DNA of 64,000 bases, from contig NZ_JAUETR010000001.1 in the NCBI RefSeq assembly GCF_032484785.1, forward strand, positions 2,917,501-2,981,500. The letters are read 5' to 3'. Source of the stretch: Bradyrhizobium sp. SZCCHNS1050. Its GTDB lineage: Bacteria > Pseudomonadota > Alphaproteobacteria > Rhizobiales > Xanthobacteraceae. Numbering within the stretch: position 1 is the stretch's first letter; each line of letters begins with the position of its first letter. The notes beneath the pieces were generated by a model that made no database searches, was not told the DNA's origin, and saw only the letters and a program-made list of their open reading frames with translations. Below are positions 8,528-16,854 of the stretch, one piece after another. The translations under genes and the position numbers were made by a program.

Positions 8528-9148
8528 TCATTGCGCGGGATGAGCCGTGGTCTGCGGGTGGTCCTCGCCGGTTGGTTCGGCACGGGTTGGTTGCTCCCCG
8601 CGCAAATTCGCGACCGCGCGGGTGGCCGGTTCCCCTTCCGCGCGGCTACGTCCTTTTCCGGCTTGAAGATCCTCCGGATCCGCAACCATGCCGCCAAAGG
8701 CCGCAGCCGTGCTGCAGCCGAGGGCCGGATCGGCAGCATTGTCGGCGAAGATGCCGCGATTGAAGCCATCCGACAGATGGCAGCGAACGGAGCTGATGAG
8801 CAGGCGATCGATGTGTACACGCGTCGCGTGGTGCATTGCCGAGGCAACGTCGTGCCTGACGCGGGAGCGATCCACGCCGGCTCGGATGATGGAATGCTCG
8901 ATCGCCGCCGTGCATGGCCCCGGCGGTCCTTCGATCCAGGCACGGACGCTTTCAGGGCGGCCATTCGCCGTCGCGGCCACGAAGTGTTCGACGCCGGAAC
9001 TCGCCGCAGAACAGCGTCCTGCAGGTACATCGTAGACGTAATGAACGGTCTCACCTACGAGCTGCGGTGGCGGTGCCGTCCGGTCCACAGCGCAGCCTGC
9101 AGCCAGCACCGCGAGGGCGATGGCGAGGCCGCTTCTGATCGGTGCCAT
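8528..9148 (-). CDS. CpaD-type pilus-assembly lipoprotein, in the T3SS operon
   Basis: With the ATG at 9148 the protein starts with a lipoprotein signal ending in VLAAGC (C19 lipidated). The C-terminal half has the CpaD hallmark: a short Cys segment followed by AAAFGGMVADPEDLQAGKGRSRAEGEPATRAV, which in Tad pili belongs to an outer-membrane-associated lipoprotein needed for the secretin channel. AAGGAG lies 8 bases before this ATG; a longer start at 9175 overlapping the secretin stop (ATGA) is also possible. It follows the CpaC-type secretin directly and so belongs to the outer-membrane module of this T3SS. No other Tad pilus gene (CpaB, CpaE, CpaF, TadB/C, pilin) is in the window. Confidence 0.75.
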   Translation of the reverse strand: MAPIRSGLAIALAVLAAGCAVDRTAPPPQLVGETVHYVYDVPAGRCSAASSGVEHFVAATANGRPESVRAWIEGPPGPCTAAIEHSIIRAGVDRSRVRHDVASAMHHATRVHIDRLLISSVRCHLSDGFNRGIFADNAADPALGCSTAAAFGGMVADPEDLQAGKGRSRAEGEPATRAVANLRGEQPTRAEPTGEDHPQTTAHPAQ

Positions 9149-9171
9149 GTTTATCGCTCCTTGGAGGACCG

Positions 9172-10518
9172 TCATTCGATCAGGAAGCCGGCATCGCCAC
9201 GCAATCTCCGGCCCGGCACCGGCACCTCAATCGGGCCTGCCCCGGGGCGGGTCGTTCCAAGACGGCCGAATATGATGCGCTCGAGCTCGGAAGGCGGCCC
9301 GACGAAGTCGGTCGGGACCGGTATGCGTGCCGATTCGCCGATCGGGCGAACGATTGTCGGCGTGACGATGATGATCAGTTCGGATTCGTTCTTCCGGAAC
9401 TGTGTCGACCTGAACAGAGCCCCCAGTACCGGTAGGTCGCCCAGCCCCGGCAACATGTCCAGGCCGGTATTGAACTTGTTCTGCAGCAGTCCGGCGATTA
9501 TGAAGCTCTCCCCGCTGCCGAGCTCGACTGTGGTCTCCGCCCGCCGGGTAATCAGGCTCGGGACGCGGGCGCCGTTCATGATCAGGGCGCCTTCGTTCGA
9601 GAGCTCGCTGACCTCGGGCTTGACCTGCAGGTTGACCAGACGATCGGAGAGCACCGTCGGTGTGAACTCCAGTCCCACGCCGTAGCGACGAAAGTCGATC
9701 GAGATGCGGTCCAGCCCTTGGGCGACGGGGATCGGAAATTCGCCGCCTGCCAGGAAGTTCGCCTTCTGACCCGAAACAGCGGTGAGCGTCGGTTCTGCCA
9801 GGATTGAAACCAGTCCCTCCTGAGCGAGCGCATCCACGATGGCAGTCACGCTGTAGCTGCCGTTTGCCGGCGTATTGATCCTCCCTGAGGCCGCCGACGA
9901 GAGCCCAAAGCTGAAGCCACCGGCCGAGCCTGCGGCCTCCCAGTTGACGCCGAGTTGCTTCACCGCGTTGCGCGAGACCTCGGCAATACGGACCCGCAGG
10001 TTCACCTGCGTGCTACCGCCGATCTTCAACTGATTGAGCAGCACCTCGTCCTCGCCGAGGAACTGCGCGCAGGTGGAGCGGACCTTCTCGGCGATGTCGG
10101 CGTTGGGCACCAGCCCGCTCAGCACCGCGCCGCGCGGCGTCCGCGACAGCCTGACGTCGAGGTCTGCGAATTGAGCTCGCAGCAGCTGCCGTAGATCACT
10201 CTCGTCATAGGCAATCGCAATCCGGAACGTCGCGACGGTCGCGCCGGAATCGTCGAGCGCGAAGAGCGTCGTACGGCCGGGCTTTTTGCCGAAAACGAAG
10301 ACGCGGTTGGCGGCCGCGACCTGGACGTCCGCAACAGCCGGCTCGGCGACGAAGACCTTGGAAGCCGGACGGGGCAAGGTCAGCATCTCGCCCTGAGACG
10401 CGTAGATCCGCACCTGTTGCCGCGCATTGGATGATGCCGGCGCGCAATGAACCAGCATCGTAAGGATCACCACGATCGAGGTCAGCCAGGCGGATGGCGA
10501 AATTCGAAACGGTCCCAT
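9172..10518 (-). CDS. CpaC/RcpA-type (Tad pilus) secretin acting as T3SS outer-membrane channel
   Basis: The 448-residue protein has a signal sequence (SIVVILTMLVHCAPASS), an N-terminal domain typical of CpaC/RcpA (RIYASQGEMLTLPRPASKVFVAEPAVADVQVAAANRVFVFGKKPGRTTLFALD, seen in residues 37-87), a BON-like domain (GAVLSGLVPNADIAEKV) and a secretin domain from about residue 220 (VNLQVKPEVSEL, VPSLITRRAETTVELGSGESFIIAGLL, PVLGALFRSTQFRKNESELIIIVTPTIV). This is the Tad-pilus secretin architecture, not the YscC/RhcC type with N0-N1-N3 domains. It is co-directional with sctD and sctV, between a TPR lipoprotein and a CpaD homologue. I infer that it supplies the outer-membrane pore for the T3SS. Confidence 0.85.
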   Translation of the reverse strand: MGPFRISPSAWLTSIVVILTMLVHCAPASSNARQQVRIYASQGEMLTLPRPASKVFVAEPAVADVQVAAANRVFVFGKKPGRTTLFALDDSGATVATFRIAIAYDESDLRQLLRAQFADLDVRLSRTPRGAVLSGLVPNADIAEKVRSTCAQFLGEDEVLLNQLKIGGSTQVNLRVRIAEVSRNAVKQLGVNWEAAGSAGGFSFGLSSAASGRINTPANGSYSVTAIVDALAQEGLVSILAEPTLTAVSGQKANFLAGGEFPIPVAQGLDRISIDFRRYGVGLEFTPTVLSDRLVNLQVKPEVSELSNEGALIMNGARVPSLITRRAETTVELGSGESFIIAGLLQNKFNTGLDMLPGLGDLPVLGALFRSTQFRKNESELIIIVTPTIVRPIGESARIPVPTDFVGPPSELERIIFGRLGTTRPGAGPIEVPVPGRRLRGDAGFLIE

Positions 10519-10520
10519 CG

Positions 10521-11213
10521 TCAGCGCCGCATCGCCGAGAGCATCTCGAGATTGAGCCTCACGTCCTCTTCCCGAAGGTCGACCCGCGCAAGCTTGGCGG
10601 CGCCATCGCGATCTCCGCTCAGCGCCATAGCGATCACGAGGTTCTGGCGTGCACGAGGCGAGGCGCTCTCACCGAGCGCGATCGGCCGCAGAACCGTCAT
10701 CGCGTCGGCGTACCGGCCCGTCAAGGTAAGCGACAGTCCCAGATTGTTGCTTGCGATCATGTCGGCGGGAGCGATTGCGAGCACCTGACGATAGGCTGTC
10801 TGAGCTTCGTCATGGCGGCCGAGCATGTCGAGAGCCACTCCGAGGCCGTTGAGCGCCGGAATGTTCTCGGGGTCCGAGGTGAGCACGCTGGTGAAGATTG
10901 CCAGGGCGGGCTCGGCTTGATGTCTGGCGAGCTCGCTTCGCGCTTTTCTGATTCGATCGTCCTTGTCTTCCATCCCGGCGACTTGGTTGGCGGGAGCTGC
11001 TGCGGCTGCCGTGGAGGCCGGGAGATTGCGACCCTCGACCGAGGCGCGTGCGGTCGTGGGCGTCGGCACCGGTCCGCCAATGTCTGGGGTCAGCGACGAA
11101 CAGGCGCAGAGCAGACCGGCGATGCTGCCAGCCAGCGCCATTCGCCTGCAAACACCGGCACTCGGTGTCAGATGGTTGTTGAACACGGTTTCCCGGCCTT
11201 CAGAGCTACGCAT
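10521..11213 (-). CDS. TadD-like TPR lipoprotein
   Basis: The product has an N-terminal lipoprotein-like signal (MALAGSIAGLLCACSSL, beginning at an internal ATG at 11141) and, from about residue 85, consecutive TPR units such as PALAIFTSVLTSDPENIPALNGLGVALDMLGRHDEAQTAYRQVLAIAP. TPR lipoproteins of the TadD kind act as pilotins or assembly factors for the Tad secretin. The stop is 2 bases before the secretin start, so the two are co-translated. The start at 11213 has AGGA close upstream and is reported; the internal start gives a more ordinary signal peptide. Role as secretin pilot is inference from order and fold. Confidence 0.75.
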   Translation of the reverse strand: MRSSEGRETVFNNHLTPSAGVCRRMALAGSIAGLLCACSSLTPDIGGPVPTPTTARASVEGRNLPASTAAAAAPANQVAGMEDKDDRIRKARSELARHQAEPALAIFTSVLTSDPENIPALNGLGVALDMLGRHDEAQTAYRQVLAIAPADMIASNNLGLSLTLTGRYADAMTVLRPIALGESASPRARQNLVIAMALSGDRDGAAKLARVDLREEDVRLNLEMLSAMRR

Positions 11214-11289
11214 GTACTTCCTACGGATATTGCACTGTCTTATAGTTCAAGTCTCGAAACCTCGCAGGTGTCGTCGCGGGTTGACTGGT

Positions 11290-13305
11290 TCATTGCATCG
11301 CCGAGATCGGGGAAGGTTCAGCCTGCTCGCGTGATTCATCCAATCCAAGGACGGCGATCGGCTCGACCCGAAAGTCCTTTGAGATTTCCTGATAGGAGAG
11401 CACGACCACATTGAGACCGGACGGCGCAAGCAGCGTCCAGACCACCCGGCGCAGGTCGGCGGAGGCCAGTACAATACTCGGCGATGCGGCAAGATGATCG
11501 ACGTCGGCAAGCTGCCGGGTCAACGCATCAAGCAGGCGCGTGCTGACGGCAGGATCGAGAGACGTCTGAGCGTTTTCATCGAGGGCGTGCACGGCCGTTC
11601 GGATCGCTTCCTCTGTCTGTCGATCAAGCACGAAGCAGCGCAAGGTCCGATCAAAGCCTGAGCTTTCGAAGCAGATCTGTCGGCGCAGCGCCAGCCGCAC
11701 GTGCTCGACCAGCATGACGCTGCTCTGCTCCCGCATTCCCCACTCGGCCAGCGTCTCAAGAATCAGCCGCAGATTGCGGATGGAGACCCGCTCGTCGAGC
11801 AGCCGGCGAAGGACATCGGTGATGCGCTGTGTAGGGACCACACGCAAGGCCTCGCGCACCAAGTCGGCGTAGTCAGCCTCTAACTGGTTGAGCAGGCGCT
11901 TGGTCTCCTGTATGCCGAGGAACTCCGGCGCATAGCGGACAAGAACGCGCCGCAGCTCGGCATCGACTGCGGAGATGGCCGGTCCCCCCGCCGTTCGGGT
12001 TGCCGGCTGATCCAGTTCACCGGACGAGAGCAGAAGAGGCACGCCATGCAGCTCGATCCTGAAATGACCGGGCGCCAGGGCGCTGCTTTCGTCGACTGCC
12101 GCCCCTGGACAGGCGCATCCGAGCCAGTCTGCCACGTCCTGTCGCGTCCGCCTGATCCGATCATGAATGCCGGCTCTCCGCAGTTCATCGCACAAGGCGG
12201 CTTCCGCGAGGATCATGATCGGTGCAGACTTGGCCGCCGGGATAGCGATCCGCGAACTTCTCGCGGGCTCTGACGGGTCGGACGGTTGCGCCGTGCCGGA
12301 GGTTCGTTGTGATCGCCGTCGAGCCAAGAGCATCGCAACGCCGGAGCCGCCGAACACGGTGGCCATAAAAAGGAAAATCGGCGCCGGAAAACCCGGTACG
12401 AACGCCAGCCCGAGCATCATGAGACCGGCCAGCTGCAGGGATTGCGGCTGCGACGTGATCTGCTCCATGATCTCGGAACCAAGATTGCTCGGCGCTTCTG
12501 TCGCAACCCGGGTCACGACCGTTCCCGCCGCCATCGACACGAACAGCGCCGGGACTTGGGAGACCAAGCCGTCGCCGATCGTCAACAACGAGTAGAGCTG
12601 GATCGCTTCGCTGATACGCAGCCTGTGCTGCACGGTGCCGACAACGATGCCGCCAACGAGGTTGACGGCGATGATAATGAGACCGGCGATCGCATCACCT
12701 TTGACGAACTTCATGGCGCCGTCCATCGCTCCGTAGAGCTGGCTCTCGCGCTCCAGCCGGCGTCGGCGGCGCCGGGCCTCGGCCTGGTTGATGTCGCCGT
12801 TGCGAAGGTCGGCATCGATGCTCATCTGCTTACCCGGCAGTGCATCGAGCGTGAATCGGGCAGCAACTTCGGCGACCCGTTCAGATCCTTTGGTGATAAC
12901 GACGAACTGGACGATCGTGATGATCAGGAACACCACGAGCCCAACCACGACATTGCTGGAAACGACGAACTCGCCAAAGGTCTGAACGATGGACCCGGCA
13001 TCGGCCTGGCTGAGCACTAGGCGCGTAATGGTGATGGAAATCGAGAGCCGGAACACCGTGGATATGAGAATGATTGCCGGAAGTGCGGAGAATTCGACCG
13101 CGGCGTTCAAGTAGAACGCCACCATCAGCAGCAGAATCGACGCGCCGATGTTGACGGACACCATGACGTCGACGAGCGCCGTCGGAATCGGCAGGATCAT
13201 CGCCATGATCGTGGTGACGATCAGGATGACGACGAGAAGCTCGCGCTTGTCGTTCGACCAGCGGGTCAAGCTCTCGACAATGGCCGTCATAGTCTGCGGT
13301 TCCAT
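11290..13305 (-). CDS. sctV: SctV, major export-gate protein of the T3SS
   Basis: SctV (FlhA/LcrD/RhcV family) forms the nonameric export gate in the inner membrane. The 671-residue length is normal. Residues 25-330 hold about eight transmembrane helices with the FHIPEP-family signature region (NIGASILLLMVAFYLNAAVEFSALPAIILISTVFRLSISI, quoted here as two parts around residue 52 and 70) and the cytoplasmic loop SERVAEVAARFTLDALPGKQMSIDADLR. The cytosolic C-terminal domain (345-671) contains RRVLVRYAPEFLGIQETKRLLNQLE and ends after VVVLSYQEISKDFRVEPIAVLGL. It follows sctD by 54 bases. A second in-frame ATG (13290) is an alternative start. Flagellar FlhA is excluded by the neighbouring non-flagellar genes. 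Confidence 0.95.
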   Translation of the reverse strand: MEPQTMTAIVESLTRWSNDKRELLVVILIVTTIMAMILPIPTALVDVMVSVNIGASILLLMVAFYLNAAVEFSALPAIILISTVFRLSISITITRLVLSQADAGSIVQTFGEFVVSSNVVVGLVVFLIITIVQFVVITKGSERVAEVAARFTLDALPGKQMSIDADLRNGDINQAEARRRRRRLERESQLYGAMDGAMKFVKGDAIAGLIIIAVNLVGGIVVGTVQHRLRISEAIQLYSLLTIGDGLVSQVPALFVSMAAGTVVTRVATEAPSNLGSEIMEQITSQPQSLQLAGLMMLGLAFVPGFPAPIFLFMATVFGGSGVAMLLARRRSQRTSGTAQPSDPSEPARSSRIAIPAAKSAPIMILAEAALCDELRRAGIHDRIRRTRQDVADWLGCACPGAAVDESSALAPGHFRIELHGVPLLLSSGELDQPATRTAGGPAISAVDAELRRVLVRYAPEFLGIQETKRLLNQLEADYADLVREALRVVPTQRITDVLRRLLDERVSIRNLRLILETLAEWGMREQSSVMLVEHVRLALRRQICFESSGFDRTLRCFVLDRQTEEAIRTAVHALDENAQTSLDPAVSTRLLDALTRQLADVDHLAASPSIVLASADLRRVVWTLLAPSGLNVVVLSYQEISKDFRVEPIAVLGLDESREQAEPSPISAMQ

Positions 13306-13359
13306 CCAAGCGGGATCGAAACCTTCGTCACATTGATCGAAACGCAGAGCGGCATGGTC

Positions 13360-14364
13360 TTACAAGCTCACGGCGAGCAGGTCTGCGCCGCGACGCAATA
13401 CGACCCGGTCTTGTTCGATTCGATCGACGATCCACCCTTCGCTGATAACGGCGCCTGCGAACAGCTTCTGACCGCGTCCATCAATGACATACGGCCCATT
13501 TCCGGCCCAAATCGCCTGAACGGTCAAAGGGGCGCTACGCTTTACAGATTTCGCCTCGACCTGGCTCGTCAACACGATGGCAATGCCGAACGTGCCGTCG
13601 AACCATCGCTCAATGTCGCGCCACCTGCCTAACGCCGCGGGTTCAATGTTTCCTCTCGCCGTGATGGCGTTTGAGTCGCTGACAATCTCGACGGTCGTGA
13701 GGCCCGCAGTTAGCAATCGCTGGCGCAGCGCGTCCGCCGCGCTGTTCAAATCCGCCACCGGCGCGCCGGGCTCCGCGCCGGCCCGTCCCGTTCTGTCCTG
13801 GCCGGGCAGTCGTGCGGGGGTAAGGGTGGGGGCGGGCGAATTGGGCGCGTGCCTGCTCGGATATTTTGTCGAACAGTCGGAGTCGCAGCGGGGGGATCTC
13901 AGCCGCTCAGCTGTGGCATAGCCGCCATCGCCGGGCACCTTGTCCGCACCAGCGGGAAATCCCTGCAGAAGCAGGGCTAGACAGACCAGGATCGCGGCGG
14001 TGCCGAGTCCATACCTCAAGAAGGTATAGCGGGTTGTTCTGCGCTTGCGGGTGCAGCGGAGCTGAATTCCATTCAGAACGACATCGGCCGGATAACGACT
14101 GATCCGTGCTTCTCCGGCACCGAGCAGGGTGCCGTTCAGCAGAACATTATCTGCGGTGCCTTCGATTTCGCAACAGTCCGCCTCTAGCGCGAACCGCGCG
14201 TGCAAAGGAGCCAGACAGTCATCCATGAGAACGACATCGGCGTCCATCGAGTGACCCACCAGATAGGTCCCGGAGTCGAGTTCTTGCCGGACCCCGGCAT
14301 GAAGGCCCGATCGGATCGTGAGTTCGAATGGGGACGGTGATGCCGGCATTCTCTGCCTCTCCAT
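13360..14364 (-). CDS. sctD: SctD, inner-membrane ring protein (FHA + TM + periplasmic)
   Basis: SctD (YscD/HrpQ family) builds the outer part of the inner-membrane ring. Residues 13-105 look like a cytoplasmic FHA domain (FELTIRSGLHAGVRQELDSGTYLVGHSMDADVVL...). One transmembrane helix follows (YGLGTAAILVCLALLLQGF, about 118-136), then a proline-rich linker and periplasmic ring-building domains (LRQRLLTAGLTTVEIVSDSNAITARGNI, GWIVDRIEQDRVVLRRGADLLAVSL). The order and length of 334 fit the family. An ATG at 14349 has a better purine-rich ribosome site than the reported ATG at 14364. It precedes sctV in the left operon. Confidence 0.88.
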   Translation of the reverse strand: MERQRMPASPSPFELTIRSGLHAGVRQELDSGTYLVGHSMDADVVLMDDCLAPLHARFALEADCCEIEGTADNVLLNGTLLGAGEARISRYPADVVLNGIQLRCTRKRRTTRYTFLRYGLGTAAILVCLALLLQGFPAGADKVPGDGGYATAERLRSPRCDSDCSTKYPSRHAPNSPAPTLTPARLPGQDRTGRAGAEPGAPVADLNSAADALRQRLLTAGLTTVEIVSDSNAITARGNIEPAALGRWRDIERWFDGTFGIAIVLTSQVEAKSVKRSAPLTVQAIWAGNGPYVIDGRGQKLFAGAVISEGWIVDRIEQDRVVLRRGADLLAVSL

Positions 14365-14455
14365 CAGGACCTAGCAGCCATGTTGGCAGCGGAGCGCTCG
14401 GTACGAACGCCCCGTGCCGTAAGCGGTTGGTAGCTGTCCGAGGGCGATCGCTGGA

Positions 14456-14638
14456 TCAGCCGACGTTCGGGCGCTGCTGCGCGACCGTCTCGATCGATCC
14501 CCAGTGCGTCTTCTTGGTCGTGATCTCGGCATTCGTCTTGATCGCTTCGTCGAAGGCACTCTTCATCTTTGCGATCGCGCTATCGATGCTCGAGTTCGAT
14601 GACGTCGTCGAAGAAACGGAGCCTGTTGAATGGGACAT
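14456..14638 (-). CDS. Small helical protein, candidate needle/rod or secreted T3SS component
   Basis: This 60-residue protein has a Ser/Thr-rich N-terminus (MSHSTGSVSSTTSSNSS) and one amphipathic helical region (IDSAIAKMKSAFDEAIKTNAEITTKKTHW) ending in QQRPNVG. It has no signal peptide, Cys or hydrophobic segment. Size, composition and position just upstream of sctD fit a SctF-type needle subunit or another small secreted T3SS protein, but no diagnostic motif is seen. A GAGAG ribosome-like site precedes the ATG. A coding region rather than chance is supported by operon position and codon pattern. Confidence 0.5.
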   Translation of the reverse strand: MSHSTGSVSSTTSSNSSIDSAIAKMKSAFDEAIKTNAEITTKKTHWGSIETVAQQRPNVG

Positions 14639-14862
14639 CGCTTTATCTCTCTATGCTTGTGTTGCGTTGAGGATTGGGCTGTCGGGGAATGCCCTCCAGC
14701 CGGGAAGTGATCGTTAGCGTTGTCCACGCTGATCACCTCTCGGCTGAAGCGGCGGCTTGGATCCCGTCCCGAGGCGCACCTTGTGAGGTACGCCTCTCGC
14801 GCTTCCTTCAACGTCCTGGTCTCATCGCTCTCGTCGCGTTGCGAGAATGAGTCCTCGTTGCT

Positions 14863-15555
14863 TTACTCAGCTCTGTCAGTGATATGGTTGTCGGCCGAGA
14901 GGTGTCCCGCGGAGCGGTCGCATGGCGATCCCGAGCCTGAATCCGCGAGTTGCAGAATGATCGAGGAAAGCTTGTCGAGGATGTTGTTCTTCGTCGCTTG
15001 GTCAAGGCCCTTTGCCTCTGAGACTTGGCTGACGAGCTGATTCAGCGTCTTGAGTATCGAGCTGTTCGCGCCGGGGTGATGGGATGGGCCGGACACGAGT
15101 TGCTTCAGGATCTTCGCGATCCCGTCGAGCAGCTCACCTTTGGCGGGGTCGCTGGGCCCGTTGGAATTCGTGATCTGATGGGTCAGGTCACCAAGGATCT
15201 TGGCAACGCGGCCGTTGTTCCGCGCGTCGCACTGGCTCGGTCCGCCCCTCAGGATGCTGATGGCCGCCGAGATCAGAGCCGCCTTGTCTGCAGGTGTCTT
15301 TGCGTCCGCGACCAATCCAAGAACGTCCGATGCTATGGAAGACGTCCGCGGATCTTGCTGCTGCGAAGCGGGCGGCATCGACGACTGCCACCAATCCCCC
15401 GCATCACAGCGATGAGCCGGATGAGCTGACGACCCGCCGGGCGTGGGCTGAAATCCTGCAAAGCCGGGCCAGGACGACGCGTGTCCGTGCGGACCCATCA
15501 TGTGACCGGTGTGAGCTTCACGTGAGGATGATGCGTGGGAGCTGACCCTAGACAT
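14863..15555 (-). CDS. Hydrophilic helical protein in the T3SS operon, putative secreted
   Basis: The start is well supported by AAGGAGAG placed 6-8 bases before the ATG. The 230-residue product has a Ser/His/Gly-rich N-terminal 70 residues (typical of type III secretion signals) and then helical Leu/Ile-rich heptads: DVLGLVADAKTPADKAALISAAISIL, ILGDLTHQITNSNGPSDP, IAKILKQLVSGPSHHPG, ILKTLNQLVSQVSEAKGLDQ and LDKLSSIILQLADSGSG. These look like repeats of about 40 residues. No family was recognised. A translocon, cap or harpin-like helper is possible; it is not similar to NopX or HrpF as far as I can see. Confidence 0.65.
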   Translation of the reverse strand: MSRVSSHASSSREAHTGHMMGPHGHASSWPGFAGFQPTPGGSSAHPAHRCDAGDWWQSSMPPASQQQDPRTSSIASDVLGLVADAKTPADKAALISAAISILRGGPSQCDARNNGRVAKILGDLTHQITNSNGPSDPAKGELLDGIAKILKQLVSGPSHHPGANSSILKTLNQLVSQVSEAKGLDQATKNNILDKLSSIILQLADSGSGSPCDRSAGHLSADNHITDRAE

Positions 15556-15641
15556 GCAACTCTCTCCTTGTTTGCGATCCGATGTCTTATCTGTCTTGTT
15601 CTGAGCAAAGGGTCTAACGAGGCGTCAGTCGGCATGCTCCG

Positions 15642-15854
15642 TCACGGATCCGGGGTTGCACTATTCTCGTCGCCGACGGATGCCATCTCCTGAATGCCGT
15701 CCTGAGCAACAGTCATGAGCATGAACGCGGCCGCCTGCGGCATTGCGCTGAGAAACGCCTCCTCGAACTTTGCTTGATCCTCAGCCGAGACTGCCTCGCT
15801 GCTGCTCGGGGCGCTTGCCGTCGCGGTCGTCATGCTCGATGCTTCTACGGCCAT
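15642..15854 (-). CDS. Small acidic helical protein, candidate T3SS needle or secreted component
   Basis: The 70-residue product is preceded by AAGGAG eight bases before its ATG, a strong start signal. It has an Ala/Ser/Thr-rich N-terminal third and then a helix-forming stretch AEDQAKFEEAFLSAMPQAAAFMLMTVAQDGIQEMASVGDEN. Length and lack of signal peptide suit a SctF/SctI-sized subunit or a NopA-like surface protein, but homology is not evident. It lies between the RhcC1-like gene and the 230-residue protein, all on the minus strand, so it is part of the left T3SS operon. Confidence 0.55.
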   Translation of the reverse strand: MAVEASSMTTATASAPSSSEAVSAEDQAKFEEAFLSAMPQAAAFMLMTVAQDGIQEMASVGDENSATPDP

Positions 15855-15915
15855 TCTGACACTCCTTTGATCCGTCCGGTCGATCTGGCAGGACTTGCGA
15901 ACCCGTTGATTTGCG

Positions 15916-16632
15916 TCATGGCACGTCGCCTGGGGCGTTGAGCTTGACCACTTGGACGTGCTCCCCGCGATAGACGGTGACGGACGATGGCTGGTCAGCT
16001 CGAGGCTTCAGTGCTGCGAGCGTACGCTCCACCGCTTGGATGTATTGGGGGGGACCCGAGACCAGGGCCATGTCGGCCTGCTTGATGGATCTGAGTGAGA
16101 ATCGCGCGTCGGAGAGCGCGAGATCGCGAAGTGCGGCTTCGAGACGCTGGAGCGGCACGGCACCGAGTTGAACGAGCCTGCTCGAAGCTTCCTTGTTGCT
16201 AGTGACATAAATCCGGAAGCCGTCGAAATACCAGTCGAGCCCGTAGTTCCGGGATAGATGCTCGATGAATTCTCTGGCCTTGAGTTCAGGCAGAGGCCCG
16301 CGCACACGTCCCCGTACTTCCGGGCTCACTTCTAACCGCAGGCCGGTATTCCGTCCGAATTCCTGAAGAACGTTGCCAAGGTCTTGGTCGACGATGGTGT
16401 ACCTGTAGGACTCGGTCGGCCAAGCAGGTTCACCCGCGTCTGCGGACGTGGTGTGGATTGCAGCCGCCGAGAGCGTCAGGCAGACGGTCGCGATCGCAGC
16501 CACGCTGCGCAATGGGACCAGAACCCGAGATGCCAAATGGTCGCATGGGAAAACGTGGCCTTCGTGCGACCTTGTCGCGGAACAATCGTGGCAATCGTGT
16601 AGTTGATCGCGCGTACCCACGAGCAAACTCAC
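15916..16632 (-). CDS. RhcC1/NolW-like periplasmic secretin N-domain protein
   Basis: Rhizobial T3SSs split SctC into RhcC1 (NolW: periplasmic N0/N1 domains) and RhcC2 (channel). This protein fits RhcC1: after a hydrophobic signal region (SVAAIATVCLTLSAAAIHTTSADA) it shows an N0-type domain (YRYTIVDQDLGNVLQEFGRNTGLRLEVSPEVRGRV), then KAREFIEHLSRNYGLDWYFDGFRIYVT and an N1-type domain ending LVSGPPQYIQAVERTLAAL. There is no channel domain. The reported GTG start gives an unusually long lead; a TTG at 16536 would place the signal peptide at the N-terminus. It is the first gene of the left operon, divergent from sctI. Confidence 0.75.
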   Translation of the reverse strand: MSLLVGTRDQLHDCHDCSATRSHEGHVFPCDHLASRVLVPLRSVAAIATVCLTLSAAAIHTTSADAGEPAWPTESYRYTIVDQDLGNVLQEFGRNTGLRLEVSPEVRGRVRGPLPELKAREFIEHLSRNYGLDWYFDGFRIYVTSNKEASSRLVQLGAVPLQRLEAALRDLALSDARFSLRSIKQADMALVSGPPQYIQAVERTLAALKPRADQPSSVTVYRGEHVQVVKLNAPGDVP

Positions 16633-16690
16633 ATGTACTTGTTGCTATCAGCTCATCTCATTCAATCACAGCGGTCGCGGGTGCGTCGGA

Positions 16691-16710
16691 GAATATATTA
16701 GGAAAATATT
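16691..16710 (+). promoter_or_regulatory. AT-rich dyad in the divergent sctC1/sctI promoter region
   Basis: The 20-mer GAATATATTAGGAAAATATT contains the imperfect dyad AATATATT-N3-AAAATATT in otherwise GC-rich DNA. It lies 145 bases before the sctI ATG and about 60-155 bases before the RhcC1-like start, depending on which start is used. A copy matching at 18 of 20 positions in inverted orientation lies at 25272-25291 before the giant T3SS-linked gene. The recurrence at two T3SS promoters suggests a regulator site, though the TATTAT part could also serve as a -10 box. Confidence 0.55.
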
Positions 16711-16854
16711 ATGCTCTGCCCCGCTGGGCGCCGTGCAAAGCTCTGTCTGATCTGTTGTGCAAGCCATGGTCCGGCTGTCCTTGTGAGTCATTATTTGTTT
16801 GGAGTGAGCAATGGCGAGAGCACGAGGGGTCCTGAGACGGCATGGAGCGGTGAC

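Noticed and set aside
14563..14811. 82-codon minus-strand open frame overlapping the 60-residue protein
   Set aside because: Different frame from the better-supported small gene, basic composition and no ribosome site.
16633..16854. Possible tts box in the divergent T3SS promoter region
   Set aside because: I looked for the GTCAGCTT...GAAAGCT pattern; only TCAGCTCATCTC is present, too poor a match.
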